Positions 26,485 through 36,496 of a stretch of 63,828 nt of DNA are shown here, one piece after another. Both the position numbers and the translations under genes were made by a program. Each line of letters opens with the position of its first letter. Position 1 is the stretch's first letter. The stretch is taken from assembly GCF_000281955.1 (NCBI RefSeq), contig NZ_AKKF01000203.1, positions 1 to 63,828 on the forward strand, given 5' to 3'. This DNA is from Caulobacter sp. AP07 (GTDB taxonomy: Bacteria > Pseudomonadota > Alphaproteobacteria > Caulobacterales > Caulobacteraceae). Under the pieces are notes generated by a model. It was not told where the DNA came from, did not search any database, and saw only the letters and a program-made list of their open reading frames with translations.

Positions 26485-26883
26485 ATGACAGACCAGCCCT
26501 CCCCCGCCCAGCCCTTCACCGAGAGCCAGATCGACCGGCTGGTCGAGGACTTCTACGCGAAGGTTCGCCTGGATCCGCAGCTGGGACCGGTGTTCGAGCG
26601 GGCGATGGGCGCGGACGGCTGGCCCGCGCACCTGGCGGTCCTCAAGGTCTTCTGGTCGTCGGTGCTGCGGCGCACCGGCCAGTACAAGGGCTCGCCCATG
26701 GCCGTGCACGCCAGGGTCCCGGACCTGACCGAGGACCTGTTCGCGACCTGGCTGGCCCTGTTCCACGCCACCTGCGCCGAGGTGTTCGACGCCGAACGCG
26801 CCCGCCAGGCCGGCGCGGCGGCCGAACGCATCGCCCGCAGCCTGAAGCTTGGCCTGTTCTTCCGGCCGGAGCAGTTCGCTTGA
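26485..26883 (+). CDS. Group III truncated haemoglobin
   Basis: 132 residues. The pattern RLVEDFYAKVRLDPQLGPVFERAMG, AHLAVLKVFWSSVLRRTGQYKGSPMAVH and LFATWLALFHATCAEVF matches group III (P) truncated globins: the His in SPMAVH is the proximal haem ligand and the Trp in FATWL the G8 residue. These proteins bind O2 or NO in the cytoplasm. The ATG at 26485 is chosen because the 20 residues before it are not globin-like. The stop overlaps the TTG start of a dioxygenase gene, so the haemoglobin may serve it with oxygen or protect it from NO. Confidence 0.85.
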   Translation: MTDQPSPAQPFTESQIDRLVEDFYAKVRLDPQLGPVFERAMGADGWPAHLAVLKVFWSSVLRRTGQYKGSPMAVHARVPDLTEDLFATWLALFHATCAEVFDAERARQAGAAAERIARSLKLGLFFRPEQFA

Positions 26884-27590
26884 ACCGGGCGGAGATCGCC
26901 GTCGCCCTGCGCGACACCGGCTTCTGCCGCGCCCTGCCCGCCGACACCGACGCCCTGCTGGGACCGGCGGCCGTGGCCGGCTGGGACGCCTTCGCCGACA
27001 GCTGGAACGACCTGGGGCTGGACCGCTTCATGGCCGACGGCGGCCGCTATCGGCGCCGGCGGTTCGCGGCCTTTTCCGCCTCGGCCGACGGCGTGGTCTG
27101 CAAGCCGCACCAGCCGCACTACCAGAGCCGCGACTACAACGGCCTGAACGGCGGGGTGCAGCGCTGGTTCGAACCGATCCTCGACACGGTCGCCGAGCAT
27201 CCCCTGACGCAGGGCGTGCTGCGCGAGGGGCTGGCGCTGTTCCAGCCGCTGACCGTCGACCCGCCCAGGGCCTGGCACGTCGAGCTGCACCAGTTCCGCA
27301 TCGAGGCCGGCGACGGCGAGGCCGGCCTGCCGACCCCGGAAGGCGCGCACCGCGACGGCGTCGACTGGGTGATCGTCATGCTGGTCAACCGCCACAATGT
27401 GGCCAGCGGAATCACCGACATCTTCGCGACCGACGGCGCGCGGTTGGGCGCCTTTACCCTGGAGCAACCTCGCGACACGGTTTTCCTCGACGATCATCGC
27501 GTGCTGCATGGGGTGACGGCGATCCGTCCCCTGAAGCCGGGTGCTCCGGCCCGGCGCGACGTGCTGGTGGCGACTTTCCGGCGCGAATGA
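26880..27590 (+). CDS. 2-oxoglutarate/Fe(II) dioxygenase (amino-acid hydroxylase-like)
   Basis: 236 residues of the 2OG-Fe dioxygenase family that includes the Bacillus isoleucine 4-hydroxylase. The iron-binding HxD is in EGAHRDGVDW, the distal His in DDHRVLHGVTAI, and an Arg in ARRDVLVATF is placed to bind 2-oxoglutarate. The DYNGLNGGVQRWFEPI block is typical of this family. It should hydroxylate a free amino acid or similar small molecule while turning 2-oxoglutarate and O2 into succinate and CO2. The TTG at 26880 overlaps the haemoglobin stop (TTGA), indicating coupling. The substrate is unknown. Confidence 0.78.
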   Translation: MNRAEIAVALRDTGFCRALPADTDALLGPAAVAGWDAFADSWNDLGLDRFMADGGRYRRRRFAAFSASADGVVCKPHQPHYQSRDYNGLNGGVQRWFEPILDTVAEHPLTQGVLREGLALFQPLTVDPPRAWHVELHQFRIEAGDGEAGLPTPEGAHRDGVDWVIVMLVNRHNVASGITDIFATDGARLGAFTLEQPRDTVFLDDHRVLHGVTAIRPLKPGAPARRDVLVATFRRE

Positions 27591-27683
27591 GCTCACGCCA
27601 GGGTTGCCGCGACCGTATGTCACACCCTTGCGCCACCCACCCCATGCCACGTTCGCCGCCGAGCGTTCACGAGTCCCTGCCCG

Positions 27684-29651
27684 ATGACGAATCCAGAGCT
27701 TCCGCCCGCGTCTGGACCGGTTGAGAGCCCCGCCGAGGCCGGGGCCAACCGGACGGTATTCTCCGCGACCATGGCGGACGCCGTGCCGATCCTGATCGGC
27801 TATCTCGACCGCCAGGAGCGCTATCGTTTCGTCAATCGGGCTTACGAGGACTGGTTCGGCGTCGCCCGCGCCGACATCGAGGGCCGTACCCTGATCGAGG
27901 TGATGGGCGAGGCCGGCTACGCGCGGGTCAAGCACCACGTGGCCCGCGCCCTGGGCGGCGAGCGCCTGACCTTCGAGGGCGAGGTGCCCTATCGCGGCGC
28001 CGGCCTGCGCCACATCGAGGCGCAGTACGTGCCCGACATCGCGGCCGGAGGCGTGGTCCTCGGCTACTACGTGCTGGTCAGCGACATTTCCGACCGCAAG
28101 CGCGCCGAGGCCGAGGTGGCGCGGCTGCTGGAGCGCGAGCGCCGGCGGGCCCTGATGCTCGACCTGGCCCGCCGCCTGCGCGAGGAACCCGATCCCGACA
28201 TCATCCTGGTCAAGGCCTGCGAGGCCCTGGGCGTGCAGCTTGGCGCCGCGCAGGTGGGCTACGGCGTGCTCGACCCCAGCGCCACCTATGTGGAGATCGT
28301 CGGCGAATGGGTCCAGGCCGGCGCGCCCTCGCTGATGGGCAGCCGTCATGTCCTCGACGACTTCGGCCTGGACATGGCCGACCAGATGCGGGCCGGCCAG
28401 CAGATGGTGATCCGCGACGTCGACGCCGATCCCCGCACCACCCAGGCCGCCGCCATCGGCGCCTATGCCCCGCTGGACGTCCGCGCCTTCGTGGCCTTCC
28501 CATTGGTCAAGGCCGGGCGGCTGACCGTCTATCTCTACGTGGCGCAGAACACCGCGCGGGACTGGACGGTCGAGGACGTGGCGTTCATCGGCGAGGTGGC
28601 CGACCTGACCTGGACCGCCAGCGAACGGGCGCGCGCCGACGCCGCCCTTCGGCGGGCCGAGGAGACCGAACGCCTGCTGATCCGCGAGATCGACCACCGG
28701 GCCAAGAACGTGCTGGCCGTGGTCCAGTCCCTGGCCCAGTTGACGCCCTTCGTGGACAAGAAGCAGTACGTCACCGCGCTTTCCGGACGGATCGGGTCCC
28801 TGGCCCGCTCGCACAGCCTGCTGTCGGGCAGCCGCTGGAGCGGCGCGCGTCTCGACGTGCTGCTGCATCAGGAACTGGAGCCCTACGGCGCCGAGAGCGA
28901 CAGCCGGCTGATGATCGGCGGACCACCGGTGCTGATCCAGGCCGAGGCCGCCCAGTCCCTGGGTCTGGTGATCCACGAACTGGCCACCAACGCCAGCAAG
29001 TACGGGGCGCTGTCGACCGGGGCCGGCATGCTGGAGGTCGATTGGCATTGGGAGCCGGACCGCCGCCTGGTCCTGACCTGGCGCGAAACCGGCGGCCCGC
29101 CGACCGCCCCGCCCAAGCGCCAGGGCTTCGGCGCCACCCTGATCGCCAACGCCGGTCGCCAGGTGGGCGCCAGGATCGAGCACGACTGGCTGGCCGAGGG
29201 CCTGGTCTGCCGCATCGCGCTGGACCGGGGCGCGACCCCCTATTTCGGCAATCCGCCCCGAACCCAGGCCGCCGACGCCCTGACCGGCGACGAAACCCGC
29301 GCGCTGCGGGGCCAGCGGGTGCTGGTCGTCGAGGACGAGGCGTTGGTGGCCATGGAACTGGCCCAGATCCTCACCGCAGCCGGCGCCGAGGTGATCGGAC
29401 CGGTCGGCGACGTCGAGGACGCCCTGGCCCTGGTCGAGGCCGGCGGCATCGACCGCGCCCTGCTGGACGTCAACCTGGCCGGCCGGCTGGTCACGCCCGT
29501 GGCCAGCGCCCTGAGCCGCAGGTCGATCCCGTTCATCTACCTGACCGGCTACCAGGAGCCGGATGTCGACAGCGGCCTGGTGCTGCGCAAGCCGGCCAAT
29601 GCGGCGACGCTGCTGGGCGCGCTCGCCAACCAGGTGGCGGCGGCGCTCTGA
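27684..29651 (+). CDS. HWE-family sensor histidine kinase with PAS, GAF and receiver domains
   Basis: 655 residues, soluble. A PAS domain spans about 27-140 (GYLDRQERYRFVNRAYEDWFG), a GAF domain about 150-320 (YAPLDVRAFVAFPLVKAGRL), then an HWE phosphoacceptor with His338 in REIDHRAKNVLAVVQSL and an ATPase part with LVIHELATNASKYGAL. A receiver follows from about residue 545 (VLVVEDEALVAMELAQIL, phospho-Asp in ALLDVNL). HWE kinases often respond to light or redox and signal to general stress or motility circuits; the GAF lacks an obvious chromophore Cys at the usual place. No sigma or PhyR-type partner is adjacent. Confidence 0.87.
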   Translation: MTNPELPPASGPVESPAEAGANRTVFSATMADAVPILIGYLDRQERYRFVNRAYEDWFGVARADIEGRTLIEVMGEAGYARVKHHVARALGGERLTFEGEVPYRGAGLRHIEAQYVPDIAAGGVVLGYYVLVSDISDRKRAEAEVARLLERERRRALMLDLARRLREEPDPDIILVKACEALGVQLGAAQVGYGVLDPSATYVEIVGEWVQAGAPSLMGSRHVLDDFGLDMADQMRAGQQMVIRDVDADPRTTQAAAIGAYAPLDVRAFVAFPLVKAGRLTVYLYVAQNTARDWTVEDVAFIGEVADLTWTASERARADAALRRAEETERLLIREIDHRAKNVLAVVQSLAQLTPFVDKKQYVTALSGRIGSLARSHSLLSGSRWSGARLDVLLHQELEPYGAESDSRLMIGGPPVLIQAEAAQSLGLVIHELATNASKYGALSTGAGMLEVDWHWEPDRRLVLTWRETGGPPTAPPKRQGFGATLIANAGRQVGARIEHDWLAEGLVCRIALDRGATPYFGNPPRTQAADALTGDETRALRGQRVLVVEDEALVAMELAQILTAAGAEVIGPVGDVEDALALVEAGGIDRALLDVNLAGRLVTPVASALSRRSIPFIYLTGYQEPDVDSGLVLRKPANAATLLGALANQVAAAL

Positions 29652-29669
29652 ACTCCCAAGACACGGTTG

Positions 29670-30008
29670 TCAGCCCGGATCGGCTTCCACCGGCTCCGTC
29701 AGGAAATGCCGGCCCTCGCGGTCCTCGATCTCGATCACCCAGATGTCGGGGTCGATCCGCGCGGCGCGTTCGGCATAGGCGTCGAGGTCCGGCTCGAAGG
29801 CCGAGCGCACCGGCTGCATCCAGAACCGCTCGCCGTCGCCGCGCATCGCCTCGCTGTAGAGCCGCGCGACGTTGGACCGGCGGTCCACGGCCTTGACCAG
29901 CACCGCCCCGGCCCGCGGGTCGCCCTTGCGCGCGACCATGGCGAAGGCGCCGCCCAGTTCGGCGCGGCGGATCAGAGCCCCGACCCAGATATCCGTCGAA
30001 AGTAGCAT
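29670..30008 (-). CDS. DUF1491 family protein
   Basis: 112 residues. TDIWVGALIRRAELGGAFA, ARKGDPRAGAVLVKAV, FWMQP and DPDIWVIEIEDREGRHFL are the conserved blocks of DUF1491, a small cytoplasmic alphaproteobacterial family with no known function. It converges on the HWE kinase gene with 18 bp between stops. The ATG at 30008 starts directly at the conserved region. Confidence 0.8.
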   Translation of the reverse strand: MLLSTDIWVGALIRRAELGGAFAMVARKGDPRAGAVLVKAVDRRSNVARLYSEAMRGDGERFWMQPVRSAFEPDLDAYAERAARIDPDIWVIEIEDREGRHFLTEPVEADPG

Positions 30009-30075
30009 CGCTAACTGAACCGCAACCTCGGGCCCCTAGAGTGCCCCTGAAACCGCTCTCGCAGAATACGAGAAA

Positions 30076-30969
30076 ATGACGTCAAGAAAGACCTTTGGGG
30101 TCGTGACGGCGCGGTGGCCAGGGATTTTCGCTTCGATCGCCATTCTCGGCGTGTCGGGCCCGTCCCACGCCGCCACGGCCGCCGACCAGCTCTACGAACG
30201 CACGCTGATGACCTCGGCCGACGCCCGCTGCCGGCTGTTCAAGCCGGCGGTCGGCTCGGCCCTGGACGCCGCCCGCGCCCAGGCGCGCGGCGCCACCCTG
30301 CGTTCCGGCGTCAGCCAGAACGAGGTCACGGCCCTTGAAGCCCGCGCCCACGCCAAGGCCGGCGCGGCGTCCTGCGGGTCCAAGGACCTGACCACCGCCG
30401 CCGATCGCGTGCGCAAGGCCTTCGACGGCTACTCCACCATGCTGCGCATGGCCTATCCCGGCGATCGCGCGACCTGGCAGGCCGACCGTTCGGTCTCGGC
30501 CACCATCGCGGTCTGGCGGCTGTCGCAGCCGTCCAGCTTCGGCCGCGACCGGCTGGTGTTTGGCCTGTCGGGACGCGCCAACGACATGCTGGCCGTCGCC
30601 AACTTCGCCGACAACGCCCAGCCCTACGCCGCGCGCCTGGTGCTGCGCGACACCCTGCGCACCCAGGGCCCCTATCTGAACGCCCGCAACGCCAAGGGCC
30701 TGGCCGCCAACGCCGCGCCGCGCAACGCCAGCCGGGTGTTCGGGGCCGAGACCCGCGACGACGCCCCCCTCACCCTGCTGCCGACCGGCGCCAAGACCGG
30801 CCTGTCGTTCCGCTTCCCGCGCGAGGCCGGCGACGCGCTCAGCCGGCTCGATCCGCGCGAGGCGGCGACGGTGGAGTTCGTGTTCACCAGCCGCTCGGGG
30901 CAGGACGTGGTCCGGCGGGCCTATGTGGAGGTGGGGGACTTCGCGGCGGGACGGGCGTTCCTGCGGTAG
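30076..30969 (+). CDS. Exported protein of unknown function
   Basis: 297 residues. A long basic n-region (MTSRKTFGVVTARWPG) precedes the hydrophobic core IFASIAILGVSGPSHA, a likely Sec signal cleaved at SHA|A. The mature part has two cysteines (DARCRLF and AASCGSK) that may pair, then helical and later beta-rich sequence (ATVEFVFTSRSGQDVVRRAYVEVGD). No family is recognised. It ends 16 bp before a family A repeat that separates it from divJ, which runs toward it. Confidence 0.6.
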   Translation: MTSRKTFGVVTARWPGIFASIAILGVSGPSHAATAADQLYERTLMTSADARCRLFKPAVGSALDAARAQARGATLRSGVSQNEVTALEARAHAKAGAASCGSKDLTTAADRVRKAFDGYSTMLRMAYPGDRATWQADRSVSATIAVWRLSQPSSFGRDRLVFGLSGRANDMLAVANFADNAQPYAARLVLRDTLRTQGPYLNARNAKGLAANAAPRNASRVFGAETRDDAPLTLLPTGAKTGLSFRFPREAGDALSRLDPREAATVEFVFTSRSGQDVVRRAYVEVGDFAAGRAFLR

Positions 30970-30985
30970 GCGCCTGCGCGGCGAA

Positions 30986-31101
30986 CACTTGCCCCCTACG
31001 GGCCTTCGGCCGTCTTCCCCCAGAGGGGGAAGAGTTTCGCGCTCCAGGCTCCGCCCCCTATGGGGGCGGACACACCGCGAAGCGGTCAGGTGGGGGCAAG
31101 T
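30986..31101. repeat. Intergenic repeat family A, copy 2
   Basis: Nearly identical to the copy at 6975 over most of its 116 bp, with the same stems; its last outer arm base differs. It lies exactly between two converging genes (30969 and 31108), where a strong two-way hairpin array would end both transcripts. Confidence 0.7.
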
Positions 31102-31107
31102 CCGGAC

Positions 31108-32919
<1,812 letters not shown>

Positions 32920-32981
32920 AATCGGCGCGCGATCGTTAACGCCAGCGCTTCTTGTGGACGGAAACGGATTCGTAAGCGCCT

Positions 32982-32998
32982 TGGTTCAAAGTGAACCA
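32982..32998. promoter_or_regulatory. Palindrome between divJ and cckN, possible operator
   Basis: TGGTTCA-AAG-TGAACCA is a perfect 7-bp inverted repeat in the 113-bp gap between two divergent kinase genes, 35 bp before cckN and 63 bp before divJ. A TTAAC lies at 32936-32940, a single CtrA-like half-site. Confidence 0.4.
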
Positions 32999-33032
32999 TT
33001 GAGTTGACGGACAGAAGGTCCGGGAGTCCCGC

Positions 33033-33896
33033 ATGCCGCCATTGGCGACCACCGATGTATCGGCCCAGGCCGAATCGCCCCGCGAAAGCGCCGGCGCCGA
33101 GCTGGGATCGATGTCGCAGACCGCCACCTTCCGGCGCGCGGCCGCGCGGGCGCGGCGCAAGCAGGCCCTGGACGACCAGAAACGCTCGTTCCTGCGCATG
33201 GTCAGCCACGAGCTGCGCACGCCGCTGAACGCGGTGATCGGCTTTTCCGAGATCCTGTCCTGCGAGCTGTACGGCCCCCTGGGCGCGCCGCAGTACAAGG
33301 AATACGCCGCCCTGGTGCACGAGAGCGGCCTGAAGCTGCTGCGGCTGGTCAACCAGATCGTCGAGATCGCCCGGCTGGAAGGCCACGTCACCGACCTGGA
33401 CCTCGGCGTCGAGGACCTGGACGAGGCGGTCGAGAACGTCATCCTCCAGCTGCGCGCCGAGGCCAGCGCGCGCGGCGTCAGCATCGTCGCCCCCGAGGTC
33501 GGGACCCTGCCCAGCCTGCGGGCCGACGGCCGGGGCCTGCGCACCATCCTGACCAACCTGCTGCAGAACGCCGTCACCCATTCGCCGCAGGGCGGACTGA
33601 TCGTCGTCGAGGCCCGCCAGATCGGCGGGGCCATGGTCGAGATCGAGGTGCGCGACCATGGCGACGGCGTCGACCCGGCCGACCTGGGCCGCCTGATCCG
33701 GCCGTTCGAGCAGGGCGGCAGCACCCTGACCCGCTCGACGGAAGGCGCGGGGCTGGGCCTGCCCATCGTCGACCTGCTGACCCGGGCCATGGGCGGGACC
33801 CTGCGGCTGAAATCGACGCCCGGCCATGGCTTCACCGCCATCGTCACCCTGCCGGAAGCCCAGGCGCGTCAAACCCTGTCGCGGGGACGGCCCTGA
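33033..33896 (+). CDS. cckN: Cytoplasmic histidine kinase CckN
   Basis: 287 residues, with no membrane segment. After a variable, basic N-terminus the phosphoacceptor His59 lies in FLRMVSHELRTPLNAVIGFSE, then YGPLGAPQYKEYAALVHESG, an N-box NLLQNAVTHSP, DHGDGVDPADL and GAGLGLPIV. It is a close relative of the DivJ core and lies divergently beside it, the arrangement of CckN in C. crescentus, where the protein was reported to act on DivK alongside PleC and DivJ. GGGAG lies six bases before the ATG. The G-box and N-box are intact, so it should be able to bind ATP. Confidence 0.78.
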   Translation: MPPLATTDVSAQAESPRESAGAELGSMSQTATFRRAAARARRKQALDDQKRSFLRMVSHELRTPLNAVIGFSEILSCELYGPLGAPQYKEYAALVHESGLKLLRLVNQIVEIARLEGHVTDLDLGVEDLDEAVENVILQLRAEASARGVSIVAPEVGTLPSLRADGRGLRTILTNLLQNAVTHSPQGGLIVVEARQIGGAMVEIEVRDHGDGVDPADLGRLIRPFEQGGSTLTRSTEGAGLGLPIVDLLTRAMGGTLRLKSTPGHGFTAIVTLPEAQARQTLSRGRP

Positions 33897-33963
33897 GGCG
33901 CGAGACGCGCTATAATCGCCAAACCGGCTTTCCCTTTCGACAGCCGCGCACTAAGTCCGCGCC

Positions 33964-34392
33964 ATGCAACAACGTCCCATCGACGCCGCCCTCGACGAAC
34001 TGGCCGAAGAGTTCGAACTCCTCGGCGACTGGGAAGAGCGCTATCGCTACGTGATCGAGCTGGGCAAGGACCTCGCGCCCCTGTCCGAGGCCGAGCATTC
34101 CGAGGGCAACAAGGTGCGCGGCTGCGCCAGCCAGGTGTGGCTGGTCACCGAGCCCCAGGCCGACGGGACGGTGCTGTTCCGCGGCGACAGCGACGCCCAC
34201 ATCGTCAGCGGCCTGATCGCCATCCTGCTGCGGCTGTATTCGGGCCGTCCGGCCAGGGACATCGCCACGTTCGACGCGGCCGCCGCCATGGCCCGGCTGG
34301 GCCTGTCCGAGGCGCTGTCGTCGCAACGCTCCAACGGCCTGAAGGCCATGGTGGCGCGGATCCAGCGGGACGCCGGGGCGCTGGCCGCCTGA
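33964..34392 (+). CDS. sufE: SufE cysteine desulfurase accessory protein
   Basis: 142 residues. VIELGKDLAPL, GNKVRGCASQVWLV and the final helical DIATFDAAAAMARLGLSEALSSQRSNGLKAMV are characteristic. The Cys in VRGCASQVW accepts persulfide sulfur from SufS for Fe-S cluster assembly in the cytoplasm. The other suf genes are not in the window, so it is a stand-alone copy as in many alphaproteobacteria. The ATG at 33964 starts directly before the first conserved helix. Confidence 0.92.
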   Translation: MQQRPIDAALDELAEEFELLGDWEERYRYVIELGKDLAPLSEAEHSEGNKVRGCASQVWLVTEPQADGTVLFRGDSDAHIVSGLIAILLRLYSGRPARDIATFDAAAAMARLGLSEALSSQRSNGLKAMVARIQRDAGALAA

Positions 34393-34411
34393 CCGATGAC
34401 GGCGGAGAGGT

Positions 34412-34573
34412 CTAGAAAAACCCCGCCCGCGTCCCAATGAACCAGATGGCGATGGCGATCAGCACCAGCTGGATCAGCCAGTTGACCGGCGACGGAATGG
34501 GGCTGCGCTGGACTGCATAGAGCGCCAGGCCAAGCAGCACGAGGGCGACGACGACGACGATCAGGATGCTCAT
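34412..34573 (-). CDS. Two-span small membrane protein (Thivi_2564-like)
   Basis: 53 residues, nearly all hydrophobic: MSILIVVVVALVLLGLALYAV, a short hinge QRSPIPSP, then VNWLIQLVLIAIAIWFIGTRAGFF. The hairpin layout with a Pro-containing turn resembles the small Thivi_2564 membrane family. The role is unknown. The ATG at 34573 is chosen; a TTG nine codons upstream is possible. It lies tail to tail with sufE and divergent from trhO. Confidence 0.6.
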   Translation of the reverse strand: MSILIVVVVALVLLGLALYAVQRSPIPSPVNWLIQLVLIAIAIWFIGTRAGFF

Positions 34574-34651
34574 GGCGACTAAACCGCCGAGTTTGGCCAA
34601 GAGTTCCGGCCCCGCTTGAGAATGCGCCCGTCACGGCCTATTGGCGAGCCG

Positions 34652-35599
34652 ATGAGCTTCCGCGTCGCCGCCCTCTATCGCTTCACCACCTTCGAGGACC
34701 CGGCCGCGATCCAGGGACCGCTGGCGAAGCTGTGCTGCGGCCTGGGCGTCAAGGGCACCCTGCTGCTGGCCCGCGAGGGGATCAATGGCACCATCGCCGG
34801 TCCGCCCGCGGCGATCGACGCGGTGCTGGCCCATATCCGCGCCCTGCCCGGCTGCCAGACCCTGGAACTGAAGTTCGCCGACGCCGACACCCTGCCATTC
34901 CATCGCATGAAGGTGCGGATCAAGCGCGAGATCGTCACCCTGGGCGTGGGCGAGCTGGACCCGGCCCACCGGGCCGGCGCCTATGTCGAGCCGTCCGAGT
35001 GGAACGCCCTGATCGCCCGGGACGATGTGGTGGTGATCGACACCCGCAACGCCTACGAGGCGGCGATCGGCACGTTCGAGGGCGCGATCGACCCCGGGAC
35101 CGCCAGCTTCGCCGACTTCCCCGCCTGGTTCCGCGCCTTCCGCCAGACCTGGGACCCGGCCGTCCCGCCGCCCAAGGTGGCGATGTTCTGCACCGGCGGC
35201 ATTCGCTGCGAGAAGTCGACCGCCTTCCTGATGAGCGAGGGCGTCGAGGACGTCTTCCACCTGAAGGGCGGCGTCCTCAACTACCTGGAGACCACCCCCG
35301 CCGAGGCGAGCCTGTGGCGCGGCGAATGCTTCGTGTTCGACGAGCGGGTGGCGGTGGGCCATGGCCTGGCGCCGGGCACGCACGGCCTGTGCCGGGGCTG
35401 CCGCCGGCCGGTCGGGCCCGAGGATCGCGCCTCGCCACTGTATGTCGAAGGCGTCGCCTGCCCCGCCTGCCACGACGAACGCGACGAAGAGGCCAAGGCC
35501 CGCTACGCCGAACGCCACCGCCAGGCGGCGCGGGCGCGGGAACTGGGCATCGCGCATGTGGGGGCGGTGATGGAGTCCGCGAGCGCCCGCGATGAATGA
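34652..35599 (+). CDS. trhO: tRNA uridine(34) hydroxylase, oxygen-dependent (TrhO/YceA)
   Basis: 315 residues. The N-terminal ferredoxin-like domain includes [23 protein letters not shown] and [17 protein letters not shown]; the rhodanese domain has [19 protein letters not shown] and the active loop [12 protein letters not shown] with its catalytic Cys. A C-terminal Cys-rich segment ([23 protein letters not shown]) looks like a zinc site. TrhO hydroxylates U34 of several tRNAs using O2 in the cytoplasm, a wobble-base modification. The ATG at 34652 begins the conserved [11 protein letters not shown]. Its last 8 bases overlap the next gene. Confidence 0.92.
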   Translation: MSFRVAALYRFTTFEDPAAIQGPLAKLCCGLGVKGTLLLAREGINGTIAGPPAAIDAVLAHIRALPGCQTLELKFADADTLPFHRMKVRIKREIVTLGVGELDPAHRAGAYVEPSEWNALIARDDVVVIDTRNAYEAAIGTFEGAIDPGTASFADFPAWFRAFRQTWDPAVPPPKVAMFCTGGIRCEKSTAFLMSEGVEDVFHLKGGVLNYLETTPAEASLWRGECFVFDERVAVGHGLAPGTHGLCRGCRRPVGPEDRASPLYVEGVACPACHDERDEEAKARYAERHRQAARARELGIAHVGAVMESASARDE

Positions 35600-36041
35600 C
35601 ACCGGGCCCGATCCCATGGTTCTGGAAAACGGCCGCTCGCGGTTTCGCATGACCATCGCCGGCTATCAGTTTCCACGCGCGACCGAGGACGACTGGCTGA
35701 TCGTTCGCGGCGAGGTCCGCCTGGACGACCGCGAATGGACATTCCAGGATCCCAGCCTCGACACCTTCGAAGTCGCCCGCTTGATCCATTGGCTGGAAGC
35801 CCTTGTCAGCGGCGTCCCGACCACGGATTGGGTCGATATCGTCGAGCCAAACTTGACGTTCGAGCGCCTGAACACCGCAACGATCCGGGTCAGTTTCTGG
35901 GCGGAGAGCGCGCCGGCCTGGGCGAAGGCGAGCGGACGTCGCCCGGGCTTCGATATCCCGGTCGGCCCAAACCTGATGATCGCCGCCGGTCAACTGCGCA
36001 CCCAGCTGGCTCGCTTCCCGCATCGCGGCGAGGAGGGCTGA
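35592..36041 (+). CDS. WapI-type immunity-like protein, orphan
   Basis: 149 residues, acidic to neutral and soluble. [59 protein letters not shown] and [15 protein letters not shown] follow the pattern of WapI-family immunity proteins, which bind and block secreted polymorphic toxins. No toxin or secretion gene is near. The ATG at 35592 overlaps the end of trhO by 8 bases, so it is probably translated from the trhO message. A second member of this general type lies between pheS and pheT (59079). Assignment is by pattern only. Confidence 0.6.
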   Translation: MNDTGPDPMVLENGRSRFRMTIAGYQFPRATEDDWLIVRGEVRLDDREWTFQDPSLDTFEVARLIHWLEALVSGVPTTDWVDIVEPNLTFERLNTATIRVSFWAESAPAWAKASGRRPGFDIPVGPNLMIAAGQLRTQLARFPHRGEEG

Positions 36042-36080
36042 TCGGCGTCGGGATTTGCCAACCCCGCCCCGTCCCCTCAT

Positions 36081-36383
36081 ATGAAAGCCATGGCCTCGAC
36101 CGCCCCCGTCACCCTCAGCGAGCGACAGATCACCCTGATCGCCAAGGCGCTGGCCGAGCCTCGCCGGGTCCAGATCCTGCGGGAGATCGGCGCCAACGCC
36201 GAGCCGACGCCGTGCGGCTGTCTCGCCCAGGCCCACCCGATCAGCGCCGCCACCCTGTCGCACCACATGAAGGAACTGGAGGGCGCGGGCCTGATCCAGA
36301 TCGTCCGCGAGGGCAAGTTCGCCTTCCTGGTGCTGCAACGCGACGTCCTGAACGCCTACCTCGCCCAGCTCGCCGAAATCTGA
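36081..36383 (+). CDS. ArsR-family transcriptional regulator
   Basis: 100 residues forming one winged helix-turn-helix: [20 protein letters not shown], then [28 protein letters not shown] (recognition helix) and [15 protein letters not shown] (wing). Two cysteines (CGC) lie ahead of the recognition helix but not in the classic ELCVCDL metal-site arrangement, so metal sensing is uncertain. It is followed by an SDR gene with an inverted repeat between them that could be its operator. Related pairs of ArsR and SDR genes suggest that the SDR gene is its target. Confidence 0.82.
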   Translation: MKAMASTAPVTLSERQITLIAKALAEPRRVQILREIGANAEPTPCGCLAQAHPISAATLSHHMKELEGAGLIQIVREGKFAFLVLQRDVLNAYLAQLAEI

Positions 36384-36425
36384 AGCCGGTCGCACATTTC
36401 GTCGCCGGTCGACGCCTTGAATCAC

Positions 36426-36449
36426 TTCGATGATCATCTAACTATCGAA
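36426..36449. promoter_or_regulatory. Candidate ArsR operator
   Basis: TTCGAT (36426-36431) and ATCGAA (36444-36449), inverted around 12 bp, lie between the ArsR gene and the SDR gene, 48 bp before the latter's start. Size and placement suit a dimeric winged-helix repressor. Confidence 0.4.
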
Positions 36450-36496
36450 CCAACGCCACTCAGACATTGAAGCCTGGGGCGAAGGAGAGAGTTCAA

